Below are positions 32,600 through 41,795 of a DNA stretch of 46,930 bases, in pieces. Numbering within the stretch: the first letter of the stretch is position 1; every line of letters begins with the position of its first letter. This DNA comes from an uncultured bacterium (GTDB taxonomy: Bacteria > Cyanobacteriota > Vampirovibrionia > Gastranaerophilales > Gastranaerophilaceae): the NCBI GenBank assembly GCA_949296355.1, contig CASFPS010000014.1, positions 1 to 46,930 of the forward strand, read 5' to 3'. A program made the position numbers and the translations under genes. The notes under the pieces are model-generated. The model searched no databases. It had not been told where the DNA came from and was given only the letters and a program-made list of their open reading frames with translations.

Positions 32600-35500
32600 G
32601 TGACGCTATTTTTTCAATACTCTTATTTAATTTCGCTATTTGCCTGTCCATACCGCCGACTTTTTTAGTTAATTGAGCAGTATCTTTTGGATTCATAACA
32701 GACATGGCACTTTCGAGCTTTGACTCAAGAGAATCTATTTTCGACTGCTGTAATAACATTTTATCATCTATGGCAACCAAAAATCTGTTCAAAGTTTCTT
32801 CAAACGGTGTTAAATCAACTTTGTTATTCTTATTACTAATTGTAGTTTCAACAATAACTCTGTCAAGCTTTGCCTCAAGAGAGCTTATTTTCTTTGCCTG
32901 TCTTTCAAAAACATTACTTAAAGCTTCTATTAATTCAGCACTTTCAGAATCATCTTCCGCCTCTGCTTTTAAGTCCTCAAGCATTACCTTAATCTGCCCT
33001 ATATCATCGAGAGTTTCCACCTTATCGGAAATAGCTGAAATCTGTGCTCCGGCATTATCTACCCATTCTGCCAGGTATTCAAATACCTGATTAAATACCT
33101 GATTCGTTTTTGCCCCGTTTTGTATCATTGAGTTTATAACACCCAGCTTATTATCGATTCTGTCGATTCCGGCTTCATGGGCAAAATTACGGGTTCTTTC
33201 GTCTAAATCATTTATTACAAGCTTGAAGTCCTGCAGATTTTCCTGCAATGTCTTGTATGATTCATCAGATGCTAAGATGAGCTTGTTTGTTCTTGTACTT
33301 ATACTTACAATATCCTCATTCAGAGCCTCAAAGTCTTTTTTAAACTCTTCTGAATCAAATTTCGGAAACTCATTTCTTAATGAATCTACAAGAGAATAGA
33401 TATTATTTGTTGAAGCAATCAACTCCTCAAGCTCTTTTGATTTATTATTATCTTTTAACTCATTTAAAGTCAACCGCAGGTTTGCAATATCGGATTCTAA
33501 ATCCTGCAGGCTGTATACATAATCAATATCACCGTCGGAAGAAATAATAGAGGTTATTTTTTCATTAATTAAATCTATATCATCTCTTATTGAATCAACC
33601 TTATTATCAATTAAAACAACATTGTCTTTAACAGTCCCGATATCTTCAACTGATGTCACAATATGACTCAAAACTGTAATTAACTCCGAATGCTTTTCCT
33701 GAATAAAATCAAGAATTTCTTCCTGTTCAGCTACAAAAGAGATCTGATTAAATATATTTAAAAATTGAGTTATTATATCTGTTTTCAGTGTATTCAGCTC
33801 TTCAACAACAACAGAATCTTTATTATCCAATCTTGCCTTCAATTCATCCACTGATTGAATTATATTATATTTGATAAGCGCATTCATCTCTGTTAGCTCA
33901 GGAAGATTACTGCAGCATAAATCACTGATGTCTTCCACATACCCAAGCTGCTCTTTAACAAGATTCTCAATGCTTTCAATCTGAGCCTTTAAAGAAGATT
34001 GGAAAGCTTCATCAAAAGATTTACTTAATATTTGCTCTTTTAAATTTGCAAAGCTTAAGTTTAATTCATCAATCTCACTGCTTATACCGTTCACTACAGA
34101 TAAAAGAGTTTTATAAATTTCTTCTTTTGACTCTGTAAATTTAGATAACAAATCTGAAACAGATGCCTGTATTGTCTCAAAAGAATTATTATACTTTGAA
34201 GAAATAAGTTTAATTTCTTCATATTTATCAACGACAGTGTCTACAAATTTTTTATCAAATAAATTAAACCTTTCATCAAAACCGCTTATAACATCGGATT
34301 TAACAAAATTTTGAATTCTTGAATTCAAATTCTCTGCCATTGTCGAGATAAGGACATTATTTGCCGTTTTCATATCAGCCATAGCATTATCAAAAACACT
34401 GGCAGTTAAGAGTTTATTTGAAGCTGCCAGTATATCCTCTGCAGTACGGCTCAATTCAGTACTTATACTGTCTAATTTTCCGTTCAATATAGAAGTATCA
34501 CTCTTCACATCCAGATAAGATTTCAGCTCGCTAATGTTAGTATAAATATAATCCTCAACAGAAGCTTCTATCTGTGTTGCCAGCTTAGAAAGCTCATCTC
34601 GCTGAAAATCTTTTATAATACTCATTTGCTCCAATAAATCTTTTACCAGAACATCTGTTTCTTTCTCTATATTTCCGGAAATTACTTCAAGCTCACGTTT
34701 TACAAAATCAGTAATAATGTTTTGGTAATTTTTTACTGTTTCCTGCGACAGTTTAACCTGTTCAATTATTCTGTTGGTAAAGATTTCCATTGATTGCAGC
34801 TCACCTGCAGCAATATCAGCACTGGCTGCAAGAATTGAGTTTATCTTATCCTCAATCGACAATTCAATATCAGAAATTGCTTCTCTGCTATTATTTATCA
34901 ATGTTTCTGATATTGATGACACTTCATTTTTAGTAACAACTTTAGCTTCTTCAATCAGAACATTAAAAGAACTGCTTAAGTCATTTAATTGAGACTGAAA
35001 AACATTCATTCTTGAAATTTCATCTTTATCAAGACGGTCATTTAGAGCTTCAAAGTTGTTTTTAAACTCAAGAGCCTTTAAATTTAACTCCTCGATATAT
35101 GTAGAATTCTTATTATTATATAAAGTTTCTAAATTCAAAGAGTGCTCTTCTAATAATGCATTTATTTTATCAAACAACCCTTTCATCTCATCTGCAATGT
35201 TTCCGGAAATAGCCTGTTTGATTTGGGCTGCCTTATTTTCTGCATCCTGACTCAAAATTTTTATTTCATTTACAACAGAACAAATTTGTGAAACCAAGTT
35301 ATTTTGCTGTACTTCTGCAGTATTTTCCAGCTGTTCCTTTAATTCCAGAAGAACAGTATTTAATACCTCAGAAGTTTTTTGGATTTCACTGCATAAGTTA
35401 TCATTAACAGCATCAGCTGCTTCCGAAGTTGATTGTGTAACAGATGTAAGCAGGTTGCTGTATTCCGATGATATTACTTCAGAAAGAGCTTTAAGCTTAG

Positions 35501-38500
35501 ATGAGACTGATTCTGAAACATCATTAAGCACAAGAGATAAATCAGATTTTATAACATTAATTTCATCAGAAATACTGCTCACTCTATTTGTTATTTCATT
35601 ATTTAATCCTGTAGTAGAACCTGCTATCTCTGAAACTTCAAGTGTTAATTCATTAAATTTCTTATTGATTTCCTGAACCTGTGTATTTAAGCCAGCATCA
35701 AGCAGCTTTGCTATATCGCCTAATTTCAGTTTCAAATGTTCAACATTTACAGAATTTTGTTCTTGCAGGGATTTTACAAAATTATCCAGATTTTCTTTAA
35801 GAGCATTGTAGTCGGCATTAGAAAGTTCAATATTCTCGCTCAGAATATTTTTCATATTCTCTGTTATATCTGATAACACGGCTGCCGATTTTGAATTCTG
35901 TTCAGCAAGATTTTTTTGCAGAATATCATTCAACTCAAGCACCTTGGTTTCCATTAGCTTCAGCTGTTTGTTATTTTCATCAGAAACATTTGCAAATACA
36001 GTATCTATCTGATTTTTATACTGCTCAAGACCTTTTACAACGGTAACCCTTAAAGACTCCGAAACATTTACAAGTCCGTCATTTAATGTATTACCGAGAA
36101 TTTGTGTAGACTGCTTGAACTGATCTTCCAAACTCTGATTTAAAGACACAAAATTAGATTCTATAATTGACAGCTGCCTTGTTAAATCTTCGTCAATATT
36201 AGTGTCTACAAACTCAATCTTTTCACGCAAATTAGCAAAATCACTAATTATTGTCTCTACTGCATTTTGTAATTTTTCGGAATTATTATCATTAAAACTA
36301 CCCAGCAAAGCCTTGAGTGCAACAAAGTTATCCAAAATTTTAGCCAAAGTTGAAGTTAGCACTGTTGTTGTAGTATTTGTAAGCGCATTAATCGAACCAT
36401 CCAGTTCATTAAGTTTTGAAACTGAATCATCAAACTTATTATTTATGGCATCTGAAAAATCATGTAAACTGTTATTAACATTATTTACAGAGTTTTCAAC
36501 TTTGGACGCAAAATCATCTTTTACAATATTTACAATATTGTCATTCAGGCTTCCGATTTTTGCAGTTGTGCCTACAAGCAGCTCTGACAACTCCTCAATG
36601 CTCAATTTCAGAGAACCTGCAAGTCCGGCGATTTCTCCTTTCAACTCATCACGCATATCCTGATTAGATTGAAGTTGTTTTGCCTGCAATTTCTCAGCCT
36701 CAGATTTCATGACAGACAGCCTTTGGGCATTATCTTCAGCCAATTCATTCTGAGAAACCGTCACCTGTTCAATTATATCACTCTTTAGAACAGATAATTT
36801 GCCGGTAAGTTCATTATCTGCTCTTACTATATCCTGATTTAGATTATCCACTTTAGAAGAGGTTCCGGCGAGCGATTCCGACAGTTTTTCAATGCAGATT
36901 TTTAAAGAGTCTATAAGCTCAGCAATATCCGTTTTTAGTTCATCTTTAATTTCCTGAGCACTTTGAATCTGTTTAGCATGCATTGATTCAGAAGCAAACT
37001 TTATCTCACTTATTTTATCTGCATTTTCACATGTAAACTCTTTTTGAAAATCAGCAACTTTCTCCAATATTGCGGATTTCAATGAAGATAACTTACCCTC
37101 AAAATCATCTTTTAAATTAGAAGCAGTCCGGAGCACTCCGCTGATGTTATCAGTAAATGTACTATTATTAACCTTTAATGTATCATTTATATCATTAAAG
37201 CTTTTTTGAACCTCTATCAGCTTATCATATGAGTGCTTAATGTCCTCACGTATAACCTCGCTTGAAGTTTCAATAGCAGAATTCAATGACTGAAGCTGTC
37301 TATAAGTGTCTTCCTGCAGACTTTTAATGTCATTTTCAACCTGAACTCTTGCTACTTCTACAGCATCCTTTACATTCTCTATATAGCTGATACCGTTATC
37401 ATTTAGAGCTTTTGAAATATTATCCAATTTATTTTCAATAGCTTCTGTACTTATTTCTCTGTCAGAACTTACATAAGACAAAATATCAACAATAGAGGAT
37501 GAAATATTAGCCAGAATTTCTTTAATAACTGTCAGAGAATCTGTCTGAGCCTGCTTTACTTCATCTTCGACTATATCCAGCTTACTGATTAAAAGCTCAT
37601 ATTTACTGAACAAATCATTTGAAAATTTATCGGAAAATTCCGCGGAGGATGATTCTAAAAACGTTAATAAATCTTGTTTTACGGCAAATAAATCAACCTT
37701 AAGGTCATTCACCTTGGTAACAAAATCCAATGCCAAAACTTCATCAACAGCTTTTTTAAGATCTGTAAATTCAGTTTTTGAATTATTGATTTCAATTACA
37801 GAAGAGTCCAGCTTGTAATCCAATACCCCGGCTAAATCTTTTATATTTTTAATCTGTTCAACAAGCCCTGCCGCTGAATTAGCCACATAATCTTCCTGTT
37901 TTTCAAGAGAAGTCTTTAAACTGGTTTCAAAAAGAGCCAGTCTGTCTGTAATGTTAGAGAATATTGCATTATTTGCAGAAACGTTATTTTCATCAATTTG
38001 AGAGACAATACTCTTCAAGCCGGAAATGTTATCTTCTAAATCAGAGAAACTTTTTCTGCATAAACCTGAAATCAAAGTTTGAGTCTCAGCCAGTTTTTCT
38101 GAAAGATTATCAGCATTATTTGACAATTCATTCAGTGTTCTTGTTGCATTAACATCAACCAGTTGAATAATTTTATCAGCTTCTGTATTGATATGGTCTT
38201 TAATATTTTGCTCTGATTTATTTAAGTCTGCAGCTAAACTTTTGAAGCTCACATTGATATCTAAAGCCTGTATTGAAGCGTATATATTATTCAATTCATC
38301 TTTTGAATCATTTAATGCAGCCTGCAGAGAAACAGAAGTGCTGTAAATGTTATTTAATGATGATTCCAGAGACTGCTTAAATTCATCAAACTCTTTATCA
38401 GAAGAGACATTTTTAACAATTTCTTCCAGCTGGTTCAGCCTGTCTATAACAGCTGCAGCTCCCTGTTCATTTTTATCTGAAATTATTGTCTTCAGACCGG

Positions 38501-39347
38501 CTATAATATCAACAGAAGCATCAATTTTTTCAGCAAGATTATCTATCTTATAGTATCTGTCAGACAAATTATCAATAGATTGTGTAAGCAACTGTTCCTG
38601 AGCAGCCAGGTCGCTTATCCATTTTTTTGTACTGATTAAATCTTCCTGAGTTGCAAGCCCCTTAAGGGTGTCTTCTATTTGATTACTCTTTTTATCAAGC
38701 ATTTGAATTGCAGATAATATAGTATTTGAAGAATTAGTAATATCTTCAAGCTCTTTTCCAAAATTATTTATAACTTCAGACGGATCAACGCTTGAAATAG
38801 ATTTTATAACTGTTTTAAAATTCTCATTTAAACTTAGTACAATTGAGTCAAACCCGTTAGTAAGCCTTTCCAGATCATTTTTTAAGAAAGAAATATTTTT
38901 AACAATTTCTTTTTTCTGCGAATCATCCGAACGCATAGCATCTAAGCGCAAGGTTATATCCGAAAGAGTTTCTTTTTGCGAAACGACTTCGCGCGAAAAT
39001 ACAGAAAGATTTGTAGCAACAATATCAAACAGTTCTTTTACTTCACTTGATTTTAATGTTTCAGAACTATTTTTCAACAGATTGGAGAAAAGAGATTCTA
39101 TTGCGCCAAATTTTGAGAGCAGAACACTATGACGCTCTTCTAAATTCTTCTTTAAATCCGACAGGAAGATTTTAATTAAATCAATATCCTCCTCGGTATT
39201 CAACTTTTCCAGCTTCGCATTAATGCCGGCTAAAAGTTTATCTACATCGGATGTATTAAGTATACCCTGTGCTCTTATTGAATTAAGCAAGGTTTTAATA
39301 GTATCAAAGTTCTCTGCAATCTCCGTAAAATTATTTATATCTGCCAT
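32583..39347 (-). CDS. Giant cytoplasmic coiled-coil protein
   Basis: This is a 2254-residue protein with no signal peptide and no membrane segment. Nearly the whole length is heptad-type helix rich in Leu, Ile, Asn, Ser, Asp, Glu and Lys, with few Pro, Trp or Cys. It starts MADINNFTEIAENFDTIKTL and ends IAKLNKSIEKIASHVVEK. An internal duplication of about 98 residues is visible (about 750-845 and 850-940; both carry LKS-x-I-I/L-E-x-V and S-L-A/V-G-T). I recognise no catalytic domain. A filament or long-tether role in the cytoplasm is likely from the shape alone. It is the first gene of a minus-strand run with glcD-like, cutA and the zinc-peptidase-like gene. Confidence 0.9.
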   Translation of the reverse strand: MADINNFTEIAENFDTIKTLLNSIRAQGILNTSDVDKLLAGINAKLEKLNTEEDIDLIKIFLSDLKKNLEERHSVLLSKFGAIESLFSNLLKNSSETLKSSEVKELFDIVATNLSVFSREVVSQKETLSDITLRLDAMRSDDSQKKEIVKNISFLKNDLERLTNGFDSIVLSLNENFKTVIKSISSVDPSEVINNFGKELEDITNSSNTILSAIQMLDKKSNQIEDTLKGLATQEDLISTKKWISDLAAQEQLLTQSIDNLSDRYYKIDNLAEKIDASVDIIAGLKTIISDKNEQGAAAVIDRLNQLEEIVKNVSSDKEFDEFKQSLESSLNNIYSTSVSLQAALNDSKDELNNIYASIQALDINVSFKSLAADLNKSEQNIKDHINTEADKIIQLVDVNATRTLNELSNNADNLSEKLAETQTLISGLCRKSFSDLEDNISGLKSIVSQIDENNVSANNAIFSNITDRLALFETSLKTSLEKQEDYVANSAAGLVEQIKNIKDLAGVLDYKLDSSVIEINNSKTEFTDLKKAVDEVLALDFVTKVNDLKVDLFAVKQDLLTFLESSSAEFSDKFSNDLFSKYELLISKLDIVEDEVKQAQTDSLTVIKEILANISSSIVDILSYVSSDREISTEAIENKLDNISKALNDNGISYIENVKDAVEVARVQVENDIKSLQEDTYRQLQSLNSAIETSSEVIREDIKHSYDKLIEVQKSFNDINDTLKVNNSTFTDNISGVLRTASNLKDDFEGKLSSLKSAILEKVADFQKEFTCENADKISEIKFASESMHAKQIQSAQEIKDELKTDIAELIDSLKICIEKLSESLAGTSSKVDNLNQDIVRADNELTGKLSVLKSDIIEQVTVSQNELAEDNAQRLSVMKSEAEKLQAKQLQSNQDMRDELKGEIAGLAGSLKLSIEELSELLVGTTAKIGSLNDNIVNIVKDDFASKVENSVNNVNNSLHDFSDAINNKFDDSVSKLNELDGSINALTNTTTTVLTSTLAKILDNFVALKALLGSFNDNNSEKLQNAVETIISDFANLREKIEFVDTNIDEDLTRQLSIIESNFVSLNQSLEDQFKQSTQILGNTLNDGLVNVSESLRVTVVKGLEQYKNQIDTVFANVSDENNKQLKLMETKVLELNDILQKNLAEQNSKSAAVLSDITENMKNILSENIELSNADYNALKENLDNFVKSLQEQNSVNVEHLKLKLGDIAKLLDAGLNTQVQEINKKFNELTLEVSEIAGSTTGLNNEITNRVSSISDEINVIKSDLSLVLNDVSESVSSKLKALSEVISSEYSNLLTSVTQSTSEAADAVNDNLCSEIQKTSEVLNTVLLELKEQLENTAEVQQNNLVSQICSVVNEIKILSQDAENKAAQIKQAISGNIADEMKGLFDKINALLEEHSLNLETLYNNKNSTYIEELNLKALEFKNNFEALNDRLDKDEISRMNVFQSQLNDLSSSFNVLIEEAKVVTKNEVSSISETLINNSREAISDIELSIEDKINSILAASADIAAGELQSMEIFTNRIIEQVKLSQETVKNYQNIITDFVKRELEVISGNIEKETDVLVKDLLEQMSIIKDFQRDELSKLATQIEASVEDYIYTNISELKSYLDVKSDTSILNGKLDSISTELSRTAEDILAASNKLLTASVFDNAMADMKTANNVLISTMAENLNSRIQNFVKSDVISGFDERFNLFDKKFVDTVVDKYEEIKLISSKYNNSFETIQASVSDLLSKFTESKEEIYKTLLSVVNGISSEIDELNLSFANLKEQILSKSFDEAFQSSLKAQIESIENLVKEQLGYVEDISDLCCSNLPELTEMNALIKYNIIQSVDELKARLDNKDSVVVEELNTLKTDIITQFLNIFNQISFVAEQEEILDFIQEKHSELITVLSHIVTSVEDIGTVKDNVVLIDNKVDSIRDDIDLINEKITSIISSDGDIDYVYSLQDLESDIANLRLTLNELKDNNKSKELEELIASTNNIYSLVDSLRNEFPKFDSEEFKKDFEALNEDIVSISTRTNKLILASDESYKTLQENLQDFKLVINDLDERTRNFAHEAGIDRIDNKLGVINSMIQNGAKTNQVFNQVFEYLAEWVDNAGAQISAISDKVETLDDIGQIKVMLEDLKAEAEDDSESAELIEALSNVFERQAKKISSLEAKLDRVIVETTISNKNNKVDLTPFEETLNRFLVAIDDKMLLQQSKIDSLESKLESAMSVMNPKDTAQLTKKVGGMDRQIAKLNKSIEKIASHVVEK

Positions 39348-39405
39348 ATAGTTACTCTATCCCACATTCTACATTCATCACTTATTATATAATAATATAA
39401 AAATA

Positions 39406-39440
39406 GTGACAAATATCAAATTTTTTTCTAATATTAATGT
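39406..39440 (+). promoter_or_regulatory. Promoter giving a probably leaderless spmA mRNA
   Basis: GTGACA at 39406-39411, a 17-base spacer and TAATAT at 39429-39434 form a good sigma-70 promoter. Transcription would start about at 39441, the A of the spmA ATG, and no ribosome-binding site is present between. Confidence 0.6.
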
Positions 39441-40025
39441 ATGAATTATATATTTTTCATTCTAATTGCAGTATCAATTATTGCGGGGATATTTAATAAT
39501 ACGCTTGATAAAGTTGTAAATTCCATGCTCGGGGCATGCAATACGGCTGTAGAAATTTCACTCTCATTAATAGGGATTATGGCATTCTGGCTGGGCATCA
39601 TGAGAATCGCAGAAAAAAGCGGACTTGTACAGGTAATATCTAAAATTTTATATCCGCTTACCAGATATCTTTTTAAAGATGTAAAAAAAGACAGCCCGGC
39701 TGTTGGTGATATAACAATGAGTATAACCGCAAACGCCTTGGGACTTACAAACGCAGCAACACCAATAGGTTTAAAAGTCATGAAAGAATTGCAGGAAGAT
39801 AATCCGGAAAAAGACAGGGCTACTGATGCAATGTGCATGTTTCTCGGAATGAATACAGCAGGATTTCAAATTATTCCGGCTACTGTTATAGCAATTCTTG
39901 TAGGATTTGGCGCTAAAAATCCAACAGAGATTATAATACCGACTCTTATTGTAACTACACTATCGTTTATCACGGCAATTACTACAGCATTAATCTTGCA
40001 AAGAATCTGGAGGAAATATGATTGA
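39441..40025 (+). CDS. spmA: Spore maturation protein A-like membrane protein
   Basis: This 194-residue inner-membrane protein has about five hydrophobic segments and belongs to the nucleoside-recognition (Gate) domain family. MNYIFFILIAVSIIAGIFNN, then MAFWLGIMRIAEKSGLVQVI, and DITMSITANALGLTNAATPI are typical of SpmA. In Bacillus, SpmA and SpmB act in spore core dehydration. No other sporulation gene is seen here, and the pair is also found in non-sporulating bacteria, where its role is unknown (a transport function is often guessed). The end overlaps spmB by eight bases. Confidence 0.9.
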   Translation: MNYIFFILIAVSIIAGIFNNTLDKVVNSMLGACNTAVEISLSLIGIMAFWLGIMRIAEKSGLVQVISKILYPLTRYLFKDVKKDSPAVGDITMSITANALGLTNAATPIGLKVMKELQEDNPEKDRATDAMCMFLGMNTAGFQIIPATVIAILVGFGAKNPTEIIIPTLIVTTLSFITAITTALILQRIWRKYD

Positions 40026-40542
40026 AAAAATATCACTTTTCATATTGCCTGTAATGATTCTTTTTATACTTTCTCTTGCTCTCATAAAAAAAGTTCCTGT
40101 TTATGAAGAATTTATCGAAGGCGCAAAAGACGGATTTAAGGTATCTATATCAATAATACCTTATCTTGTAGCAATTATTGTTGCTGTTTCCATGTTTAGA
40201 GCGTCCGGAATACTTGACTGGCTTAAAGACTTTGCCAACAATATAATTCCTCCGGATATAATTCCTTTAATGATTACAAGACCACTTTCGGGCTCAGCTG
40301 CACTCGGCATCTTCTCTGACATAGCAAAAGAATACGGTGCAGACTCCTATATTGCTAAATTGGCAGCTATCATGGTAGGTAGTTCGGAAACCACTTTCTA
40401 TGTACTTGCAGTTTACTTTGGCTCTGTTGGAATAAAAAAATACAGATATGCCCTCCTTACAGGTATAATTGCAGATATTACAAATATTGTACTAGCAATT
40501 TGGGTTGCCCGTCTGTTCTTTCTTGCCAGCAGCGGGTTGTAG
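40018..40542 (+). CDS. spmB: Spore maturation protein B-like membrane protein
   Basis: This 174-residue inner-membrane partner of SpmA is from the same Gate domain family. IPYLVAIIVAVSMFRASGIL, then MITRPLSGSAALGIFSD near residue 82 and VGSSETTFYVLAVYFGSVGI near 119 are characteristic. GGAGGAAAT precedes the ATG inside the end of spmA. Its 3' end overlaps the convergent zinc-ribbon gene by 65 bases. Confidence 0.92.
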   Translation: MIEKISLFILPVMILFILSLALIKKVPVYEEFIEGAKDGFKVSISIIPYLVAIIVAVSMFRASGILDWLKDFANNIIPPDIIPLMITRPLSGSAALGIFSDIAKEYGADSYIAKLAAIMVGSSETTFYVLAVYFGSVGIKKYRYALLTGIIADITNIVLAIWVARLFFLASSGL

Positions 40543-40855
40543 GGCATATTTTGGCATAATCTTCAACTACTTGCTTTTTTAAAACCGCAAAATTTATATC
40601 TATAAAATTAATTTGATCAAGTTTTTCGACAATAAACTCTTCACTTCCGCAATTTGCACAAAATTTATGCTGAGGAACAACTTCGCCGTTTTTTATCATT
40701 GCTCTTAGCTTAACACCGCAGCATGCACAGCGGGTTATGTACCATTCATTTTTTATAAATTTTCCGCAATCAGGACAATAGCCGCATTCTCTGTCCGGAG
40801 TTACGTGCTCATGAGTGCATTTGCGGCTAATTCTAAATAAATTTGTTATAAACAT
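40478..40855 (-). CDS. Zinc-ribbon protein of unknown function
   Basis: This 125-residue protein has cysteines arranged as zinc ribbons: C24-x2-C27-x2-C30 (CGYCPDCG), C43/C45/C46 (RCACCG) and C66-x2-C69 (CANCG), plus C13. About residues 71-125 are a mixed helical tail. GAGG lies about eight bases before the ATG. The pattern of several paired cysteines argues that this frame is real even though its last 65 bases overlap spmB. A nucleic-acid or protein-binding role is likely, with no specific assignment. Confidence 0.7.
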   Translation of the reverse strand: MFITNLFRISRKCTHEHVTPDRECGYCPDCGKFIKNEWYITRCACCGVKLRAMIKNGEVVPQHKFCANCGSEEFIVEKLDQINFIDINFAVLKKQVVEDYAKICPTTRCWQERTDGQPKLLVQYL

Positions 40856-40960
40856 CAGTTAAACCTCACTGGTTCTTTATTAATAAGATTTAACCAACAG
40901 TCAAATTATATTAAGAAATGTTAAAATATTTTAATTTTATATCAATTATTTAACTTAAAA

Positions 40961-40981
40961 ATACTTAATATATATAAGGAT
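40961..40981 (+). promoter_or_regulatory. ATACTT promoter-like motif, copy D
   Basis: ATACTTAATATATATAAGGA, continuing T, matches the motif found before three small-protein genes, with one base fewer. No ORF follows; a terminator lies 60 bases downstream. Confidence 0.45.
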
Positions 40982-40984
40982 ATT

Positions 40985-41064
40985 AGACTTTTTATACTAC
41001 ACATACACATATATACTACACTTCACACATTAAAGTTTTTAGAGTCGTTCAGACTCTTTTTTTT
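40985..41064 (+). ncRNA. Candidate small RNA of about 80 bases
   Basis: A promoter-like motif (40961-40981) is followed by a stretch without any ATG and then by a hairpin and T run at 41041-41064. The predicted transcript is A/C/U-rich and unstructured before the terminator, for example CTACACATACACATATATAC. The 290-base gap between the zinc-ribbon gene and the small acidic protein gene is otherwise empty. The exact 5' end is a guess. Confidence 0.4.
41041..41064 (+). terminator. Rho-independent terminator, plus strand
   Basis: AGAGTC (41041-41046) pairs with GACTCT (41052-41057) around gttca, followed by eight T. The nearest plus-strand gene, spmB, ends 500 bases upstream, so this more probably ends a separate short transcript. 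Confidence 0.75.
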
Positions 41065-41074
41065 GCTTGTTCAA

Positions 41075-41101
41075 AATAAAAAAGCGGGTCAAAACCCGCT
41101 T
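41075..41101 (-). terminator. Rho-independent terminator of the small acidic protein gene
   Basis: On the minus strand AAGCGGGT pairs with ACCCGCTT (41082-41101) around a four-base loop and is followed by TTTTTATTTTG. It lies about 50 bases after the stop at 41148. Confidence 0.85.
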
Positions 41102-41147
41102 AAAATACCTTATTTAATTCAAAATCTCTCTCGTTTCTCCCTGGAAA

Positions 41148-41447
41148 CTATGCCTTGCTTTCGCCTTTATCTTGGACTTTTTCAGCCTCTTCTTTCTCTT
41201 TCTCTTCATTTGCTGCTTTGTCCGCATTTTCTTGTTCTTCTACATACATTGTAGCAAACTGCTCATACAAATCAGTATCAGCAAGAATTTCATCCAGCTC
41301 CAAATATGCATTTTCATCTTTATTTGCTTCAACATATTTATCTCCGCCGATTTCAAACTTTTGAGCCTGAGCCTGAGTTAATTTATCAGCGCCTATTGTT
41401 TTTACTATAAAATTCTTTAAAACGTTTGCATTAATGTTAGTTGACAT
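41148..41447 (-). CDS. Small acidic protein with an EF-hand-like loop
   Basis: This 99-residue protein begins MSTNINANVLKNFIVKTIGA. Residues 42-53 (NKDENAYLELDE) fit a 12-residue EF-hand loop: N1, D3, N5, hydrophobic L8 and E12, with alanine at position 6 in place of glycine. The last 25 residues are a highly charged Glu/Lys/Ala tail. It has no signal peptide. AAGGAGACAAAATT precedes the ATG, an ATACTT promoter-like motif lies 25 bases upstream of that, and a terminator follows the stop, so this is a complete single-gene unit. The giant protein at 13398 also has an EF-hand-like loop, but the two are otherwise unlike. Confidence 0.8.
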   Translation of the reverse strand: MSTNINANVLKNFIVKTIGADKLTQAQAQKFEIGGDKYVEANKDENAYLELDEILADTDLYEQFATMYVEEQENADKAANEEKEKEEAEKVQDKGESKA

Positions 41448-41471
41448 AATTTTGTCTCCTTATGTTTTACT

Positions 41472-41494
41472 CATCTTACATATATTAAAAGTAT
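41472..41494 (-). promoter_or_regulatory. ATACTT promoter-like motif, copy C
   Basis: On the minus strand ATACTTTTAATATATGTAAG, continuing ATG, precedes the small acidic protein gene. The downstream part TATATGTAAGATGA and a following TAAGG are shared with copy B at 10193-10215. Confidence 0.5.
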
Positions 41495-41553
41495 ATAAAA
41501 TTTATTGAATTTCAGTAAGAGAATAAATTGTTACATTTCTTAATGTTTTACCC

Positions 41554-41716
41554 CTCACCCGAATTTCTAAGTTTCACTCAAGCTCAACTTGAAATTCTAC
41601 CCGTCTTGGATTATTCGGGGTGTCGGAAAGTTCCCAGCTTCCCTCCACCTTACGGGCTAGGCAAAGCCGTCGCCCTACCGAAAATCCGCTCTCCCACAAA
41701 GGGCGAGGGGAATGCG
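41554..41716 (+). repeat. Dispersed intergenic element, longer copy
   Basis: The left end CTCACCCGAATTTCTAAGTT and the right end AAATCCGCTCTCCCACAAAG, continuing ggcgaggggaatgcg, match the two ends of the minus-strand element at 22544-22626. The right 35 bases differ at only a few positions. The interior is longer here (about 163 against 83 bases). A hairpin CCTTCCCT-ttttg-AGGGAAGG follows at 41740-41760. A short open frame across it is regarded as spurious. Confidence 0.65.
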
Positions 41717-41795
41717 CTAATTGGACGACAACGTATACTCCTTCCCTTTTTGAGGGAAGGCTGGGATGGGTGATAATTTAAATGTTTTCCAGTCC

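Noticed and set aside
32704..38553. Several plus-strand open frames of 60-150 codons opposite the coiled-coil gene
   Set aside because: They mirror the biased codon composition of the coiled coil, have no ribosome-binding sites and resemble no protein.
41155..41381. Two Ser/Phe-rich plus-strand frames over the small acidic protein gene
   Set aside because: They are antisense shadows of Glu/Lys codons; the minus-strand gene has promoter, ribosome-binding site and terminator.
41528..41773. 81-codon frame between the small acidic protein gene and aroE
   Set aside because: It lies across the dispersed intergenic element and has no ribosome-binding site.
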